Positions 6,198 through 9,352 of a stretch of 9,352 nt of DNA are shown in pieces. The DNA is from a bacterium. Lineage in GTDB: Bacteria; Bacteroidota; Bacteroidia; Bacteroidales; Muribaculaceae. The notes beneath the pieces are model-generated. The model was not told where the DNA came from and made no database searches. It was given only the letters and a program-made list of their open reading frames with translations. A program made the translations under genes and the position numbers. The stretch lies in the NCBI GenBank assembly GCA_004559845.1, contig SFWW01000057.1, forward strand, positions 1 to 9,352, read 5' to 3'. Each line of letters opens with the position of its first letter. Position 1 is the first letter of the stretch.

Positions 6198-7427
6198 CTA
6201 TTTGAGGAAGAGGCAAGCGTCGCCGTAGCTGAGGAAGCGGAAGTCGTGGGCGAGGGCGTAGTCGTAGATAGAGCGCCAATGGGTTTCGCCCACAAAAGCC
6301 GACACCAAGAGCAGCAGGGTGCTTTGTGGCTGGTGAAAATTGGTAATCATCCCGCTCACGATGCGATAGGTGAAGCCGGGAGCAATCATCAATTGGGTGC
6401 TACCCATGTAGGTGTGGGCATGGTGACGGTCGAGATAGGCAATAATATTTTGCAAAGCCTTTTTCACGCTTATTGTGCAAGGCGTGGTGTAGGGCATCCA
6501 TTGCGTGACGGTGAGCATCTCATCGGAGGCATCGGGATGGCTTTCCAACACTTGCCCCACATAGTAGAGGCTCTCCAGCGTGCGCACACTCGTGGTGCCC
6601 ACCGCCACCACAGGCGCTTGAGTTTCAGCCAATTCAGCAAGCAAACTGCGGCTCACGGAAATGAACTCGTGGTGCATTTGGTGGTCGCCAATGCTATCGC
6701 TTTTCACGGGTTGAAAAGTGCCGGCTCCCACATGCAGGGTGAGTTCGCGACGCTTAATGTGGCGTGCATCGCACTGTGCGAGCACCTCGTCGGTGAAATG
6801 CAGTCCGGCAGTGGGCGCTGCCACACTGCCATCGATATGGCTATACACGGTTTGATAATCTGCCGCGTCGGAGGCTTCGGTGGCTCGATTCAGATAGGGC
6901 GGAATGGGAATCTCGCCAATGGCTTGTAGAATGGAGGCAAAAGTGACATCGCCATCCCATTGAAATGCTATTTCAAACGAATTGCCGCGTTGCTCACCCC
7001 TATGGGCTTCCAGGGTGATGGTGCGTCCCTCCACTTCTATGTGCTGCACAAGGGCACCTTGCTTCCAGCGCTTACTGTTGCCCACCAAACAGAGCCAGGT
7101 GCAAGTGCGGGTGGTTTGGAAAATGAGTTGATAGTCGACCGGCGCCACCGGTTCCAAGCAAAAAATCTCCACCACAGAGCCGGTGGGTTTGCGAAACCGC
7201 AGTCGGGCGTTGATTACGCGCGTGTTGTTGTACACCAGCATTGCATTATCGGGTAGCAATTGCGGCACATCGTAGAAATGTCCTTCGCTAATGTTGCCCC
7301 CCACCTGATAGCAGAGCAATTTGCATTGCTCACGCTCAGCCAGCGGGTGCTTTGCAATGCGTTGGTCGGGAAGAGGGTAATTGTAGTCGGCGATGCGCAG
7401 CGCGCGCACCTTATCTATAGCATTCAT
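6198..7427 (-). CDS. queA: S-adenosylmethionine:tRNA ribosyltransferase-isomerase
   Basis: QueA transfers and isomerises the ribose of S-adenosylmethionine onto 7-aminomethyl-7-deazaguanine at the tRNA wobble position (G34 of Tyr, His, Asn and Asp tRNAs). This makes epoxyqueuosine, the next-to-last step of queuosine synthesis. The 409-residue protein has the family's landmarks in order: YNYPLPDQRIAKHPLAERE (15-33), NNTRVINARL (67-76), GEIPIPPYL (171-179), DGSVAAPTAGLHFT (199-212), LTLHVGAGTFQPV (229-241), VVAVGTTSVRTLES (273-286), ITNFHQPQSTLLLLVSAF (361-378) and a C-terminal FRFLSYGDACLFL. It is longer than the E. coli enzyme (356 aa), as I recall is usual in Bacteroidetes. The ATG at 7427 lies 37 nt after the DUF4919 gene with no recognisable promoter between, so it is probably the last gene of that operon. 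Confidence 0.97.
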   Translation of the reverse strand: MNAIDKVRALRIADYNYPLPDQRIAKHPLAEREQCKLLCYQVGGNISEGHFYDVPQLLPDNAMLVYNNTRVINARLRFRKPTGSVVEIFCLEPVAPVDYQLIFQTTRTCTWLCLVGNSKRWKQGALVQHIEVEGRTITLEAHRGEQRGNSFEIAFQWDGDVTFASILQAIGEIPIPPYLNRATEASDAADYQTVYSHIDGSVAAPTAGLHFTDEVLAQCDARHIKRRELTLHVGAGTFQPVKSDSIGDHQMHHEFISVSRSLLAELAETQAPVVAVGTTSVRTLESLYYVGQVLESHPDASDEMLTVTQWMPYTTPCTISVKKALQNIIAYLDRHHAHTYMGSTQLMIAPGFTYRIVSGMITNFHQPQSTLLLLVSAFVGETHWRSIYDYALAHDFRFLSYGDACLFLK

Positions 7428-7464
7428 GTGAGCGTTCGTATTTCAAAAAAAACAAGCAATGGAA

Positions 7465-8172
7465 TTATTCAAAGCCCTTTCGGCTTCCTTCTTCAATCAT
7501 TTTTTTCACGTCGAAGTAAAAGCCTTCAGCCTTGCTATCGTCGCGCTTTTCCACCTTCACATAGTCGATGCCATCGTCTAAGGCTTCGTGGTCGATAGCC
7601 TTAAAGCCCAAATAGTTGACGATATCATATTCATGCATCGGGCTATTCACCACCCAAGGATGCTCCTTGGTGCCATCGCCGCTGGTCATGATAGCGCTCA
7701 GCAGCAGGTGAATGTTTTTCTTAAACACCTCATAGCGTGCATATTTCTTTTTAGCCTTCAGTGCATAGGCGAAAAATTCCAGTTGTTCGAAGTCGAACAT
7801 ATTATCTTTGAGCGACAAATTGGCGTAGTATTCCAGCGAATCGCACTCCTCACGGGTGAGCTCCTTTTTATAAATGTATTCCTCCACCTTGTCGGCATAC
7901 TGCGATTGGCGATAGGGGTTGTAGTCTTCTTGGAACATATAGCCATAGTAGAGATTGCGCATATCCTCGCGCTCAAACTTATTGTAGCTAAACGAGATGT
8001 AGCTTTTGAGCAATTTCGGGAAATAATAGCGCGATTCGGGATTGGAGGTAACACTTTTCACGCGGTCGAAATCCACGGGAATCAATTCTTTTTTCTGTGC
8101 CCCGGCATCCACAGCGAAAGCGGTGAGCATCACTGCAATAAGGGCAAATATAGAGATAGCATTGCGTTTCAT
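7465..8172 (-). CDS. Secreted DUF4919-type protein
   Basis: This 235-residue protein starts with a Sec signal peptide (MKRNAISIFALIAVMLTAFAVDAGA, probable cleavage after residue 25, AGA before QKKE), so it should be in the periplasm or outside the cell. The mature part is rich in Tyr, Lys, Asp and Glu and mainly helical. It contains YYFPKLLKSY (49-58), RNLYYGYMFQEDYNPY (about 72-87), and a closing YFDVKKMIEEG. I recognise this layout as the Bacteroidetes domain of unknown function DUF4919; this is from memory, not from a search. No enzyme motif is visible. Its ATG overlaps the stop of the upstream membrane protein gene (ATGA at 8169-8172), which suggests translational coupling and linked roles. 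queA follows 37 nt downstream. Confidence 0.85.
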   Translation of the reverse strand: MKRNAISIFALIAVMLTAFAVDAGAQKKELIPVDFDRVKSVTSNPESRYYFPKLLKSYISFSYNKFEREDMRNLYYGYMFQEDYNPYRQSQYADKVEEYIYKKELTREECDSLEYYANLSLKDNMFDFEQLEFFAYALKAKKKYARYEVFKKNIHLLLSAIMTSGDGTKEHPWVVNSPMHEYDIVNYLGFKAIDHEALDDGIDYVKVEKRDDSKAEGFYFDVKKMIEEGSRKGFE

Positions 8173-8702
8173 ATTCCGGTGTAAAAAAAGCTGGTGCGAA
8201 TGTTAAACAAAATGGCTTCCAAACAGATGCCTGCCATTGCCACTGCCACGATGGCAGGCAAACAGCGGGCACAAAAATACTGAATAAAGGTGGATTTTGC
8301 AAATCGTATCCACTTCCCGTGTGGGGTGCGGCTATATGCCATAGCGCCCACCATGGCGCCCACTATCGTGCCCAATAGCACGTAGCTCTGCCCCATCATG
8401 ATGCCCAACAGCACCCCCACTATGGCAGAAAGTCCCACATAGAGGTTGCCGGTGTTGCGTCCGTCGGGTTCTCCTTGCGGCTGATAGCGTCGGAGCGCCA
8501 CCACAATCATAGTGGCAAAGGTCCACATCACCAATTTCCACACCGGAAGTGTGGCAGGCTGAAGCACATTGCCAAAATAGAGTAGCACCATTGCCAGCCA
8601 AGCCGGCACGGCAGCCACCCACCAAGGCTTGATGGTGAGCACAAACGCCACCAGCAGCAGTAGCGCTGATATGACAATAACAATAGTTGGTAGCATAGTC
8701 AT
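8169..8702 (-). CDS. Six-helix membrane protein, function unknown
   Basis: This 177-residue protein has about six membrane segments (residues 5-24, 28-46, 55-70, 86-104, 107-123 and 146-166). Segments 4 and 5 form a glycine-zipper-like run (VGLSAIVGVLLGIMMG and LLGTIVGAMVGAM), which allows tight helix packing. A short basic/polar loop after it holds AYSRTPHGKW. There is no signal peptide beyond the first helix. The pattern recalls small DUF456-like membrane proteins, but I do not recognise the family with confidence. The stop codon overlaps the start of the DUF4919-type gene by 4 nt. The start is ATG at 8702; a second in-frame ATG at 8696 is equally possible. I found no full TAnnTTTG box in front of it. 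Confidence 0.85.
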   Translation of the reverse strand: MTMLPTIVIVISALLLLVAFVLTIKPWWVAAVPAWLAMVLLYFGNVLQPATLPVWKLVMWTFATMIVVALRRYQPQGEPDGRNTGNLYVGLSAIVGVLLGIMMGQSYVLLGTIVGAMVGAMAYSRTPHGKWIRFAKSTFIQYFCARCLPAIVAVAMAGICLEAILFNIRTSFFYTGI

Positions 8703-8761
8703 CTATTATTATAACCCGCATTCGGGCAAAATATTGCCTCCACCGCCATTCTTTTTTTCAC

Positions 8762-8776
8762 AAGAGCACGGCTCTT
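8762..8776. other. Intergenic hairpin without U-tract
   Basis: AAGAGC-ACG-GCTCTT forms a perfect 6-bp stem with a 3-nt loop, between the membrane protein gene and the partial gene to its right. Neither strand has a good T run directly after it, so a terminator role is doubtful. Confidence 0.4.
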
Positions 8777-8876
8777 TCATTTACGGCTATTTTTGATAGC
8801 GGCTGCTTGATGTGGTGAGGATGGGTGGGATGGTGGCTTGGATGGGCGGCGTGGTTGTGGGTGGGCATTGAGGGGC

Positions 8877-8896
8877 GGGCGCAAATTATTGCGCCC
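8877..8896. repeat. REP-like GC-rich hairpin
   Basis: GGGCGCAA-ATTA-TTGCGCCC is a perfect 8-bp inverted repeat around a 4-nt loop, preceded by AGGGGC and followed by CTAC. It lies about 50 nt beyond the stop codon of the partial right-edge gene. It resembles the short GC-rich intergenic hairpins ending in GCCCCTAC that I associate with Bacteroidales genomes. There is no U-tract on either side, which argues against a simple terminator. Confidence 0.5.
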
Positions 8897-8918
8897 CTAC
8901 AAGTGGGTGGAATAGTGG

Positions 8919-8954
8919 CTATAGACGCCATAGAGGCTATAGTGGCTATAGTGG
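8919..8954. repeat. 9-bp tandem repeat array (CTATAG core), locus 2
   Basis: Four units of the 9-bp repeat seen at 4774-4855 occur here: CTATAG-ACG, CCATAG-AGG, CTATAG-TGG and CTATAG-TGG, with a degenerate unit (AATAGTGG) just to the left. The spacers have the same strand orientation as at locus 1. The last CTATAG (8946-8951) supplies the TAG stop of the minus-strand gene to the right. Confidence 0.85.
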
Positions 8955-9350
8955 GCATTTTTGGGGGAGGATTTGGGGGTGGAGGTGCGGGGGGAGGATG
9001 GCTGTTACTGTTTTTTCGAGGGTGGCTATTTTTGATTTTATGGATTCGTGTTCGTTTGATTGGGTGTGTTCGTTTGGGTGGGTGTATTCTTTTGATTTTG
9101 TGGAGGGTTGGAGTTTTGTTTTTAGTTCGGTGAGGGTGTAGAGGGCTTCGATGGCTTCGGTGAGTTGGGCTGCTGTGGTGGATTCGGGGAAAGTGTGTGG
9201 GAATGGGCGTAGTATGCCGTTGGTGTAGGAGAGGATGCCGAGTTGGTGTAGGTGGCTGTTGTAGACGAGGGAGCCGCAGCGGATGAGTGGGCCGCTGTCG
9301 GAGTAGTTGTAGACTTTGAGTGACGCTGACGGGCAGAAGGTGAGTTGGTG
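8946..9350 (-). CDS. Unrecognised protein, C-terminal part
   Basis: A minus-strand frame is open from the right edge for 134 codons and ends at TAG (8948-8946); its start is outside the window. The visible part begins HQLTFCPSASLKVYNYSDSG and contains CGSLVYNSHLHQLGILSY, then a probable helix (TTAAQLTEAIEALYTLTELK). A polar linker follows, a second helix (SIKSKIATLEKTVTAIL), and a Pro/His-rich tail ending CPL. I do not recognise a family. The first 70 residues look like a normal folded domain, which, with the long open frame, is why I call it coding. The coding strand is strikingly poor in G (I count about 39 in 405 nt) and rich in C and A, unlike every other gene here. The stop codon is provided by a 9-bp satellite repeat. 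Confidence 0.6.
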   Translation of the reverse strand, partial: HQLTFCPSASLKVYNYSDSGPLIRCGSLVYNSHLHQLGILSYTNGILRPFPHTFPESTTAAQLTEAIEALYTLTELKTKLQPSTKSKEYTHPNEHTQSNEHESIKSKIATLEKTVTAILPPHLHPQILPQKCPL

Positions 9351-9352
9351 GG

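Noticed and set aside
6094..6279. N-terminal extension of the winged-helix gene to an ATG at 6279
   Set aside because: The extra 62 residues are Arg/Leu/Pro-rich, overlap the end of queA and pass through the terminator and -7 box. The ATG pair at 6093/6090 starts directly at the folded domain.
6153..6929. 258-codon plus-strand frame antisense to queA
   Set aside because: It is a shadow of queA, with low-complexity His/Gly-rich composition. It also runs through the region of the queA terminator.
8825..9133. Plus-strand glycine/tryptophan-rich frame
   Set aside because: It is generated by the G- and T-rich strand opposite the G-poor gene and by the satellite (Ile-Val-Ala-Ile repeats), and has no domain signature.

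Overview
The window looks like a chromosomal segment of a Bacteroidales bacterium, at roughly 50% GC and possibly from the Muribaculaceae or Prevotella side of the order (the family is a guess). The evidence is the acpP-fabF-rnc cluster, a secreted DUF4919-type protein, a WG-repeat lipoprotein, weak Shine-Dalgarno sites, and promoters of the Bacteroidetes sigma-ABfr type (TAnnTTTG at -7). Almost everything is on the minus strand. The exception is the 3' end of a polysaccharide flippase-like membrane protein at the left edge.

Layout from left to right: (1) 2-403, plus strand, the C-terminal part of an O-antigen/polysaccharide flippase-like protein, converging on rnc. (2) 456-2810, minus, a compact lipid/RNA operon acpP-fabF-rnc, with a promoter candidate near 2955-2962. 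(3) 3055-4593, minus, a WG-repeat lipoprotein of unknown role, with the best promoter match in the window at 4642-4673. (4) 4864-5622, minus, a ZIP-family divalent metal transporter whose 3' end runs into a 9-bp tandem repeat array. (5) 5696-5884, a non-coding stretch rich in inverted repeats. (6) 5911-6093, minus, a 60-residue winged-helix protein. (7) 6198-8702, minus, a probable operon of a six-helix membrane protein, a DUF4919-type secreted protein (joined by a 4-nt ATGA overlap) and queA, ending in a hairpin plus U-tract. (8) 8703-8945, an intergenic stretch with two hairpins. (9) 8946-9350, minus, the C-terminal part of an unrecognised, strikingly G-poor reading frame that enters from the right edge and stops inside a second copy of the 9-bp repeat.

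Functionally this is mostly housekeeping: AcpP and FabF elongate fatty acids, RNase III processes structured RNA, QueA makes epoxyqueuosine in tRNA, and the ZIP protein imports metal. The less explained parts are the WG lipoprotein, the membrane protein/DUF4919 pair, and the intergenic repeats. The most interesting pattern is that the same 9-bp satellite (palindromic core CTATAG plus a 3-bp spacer) occurs at the stop codons of two unrelated genes 4 kb apart. I saw no tRNA, rRNA, CRISPR array, transposase or convincing new defence-type system. No gene-free stretch exceeds 300 bases.
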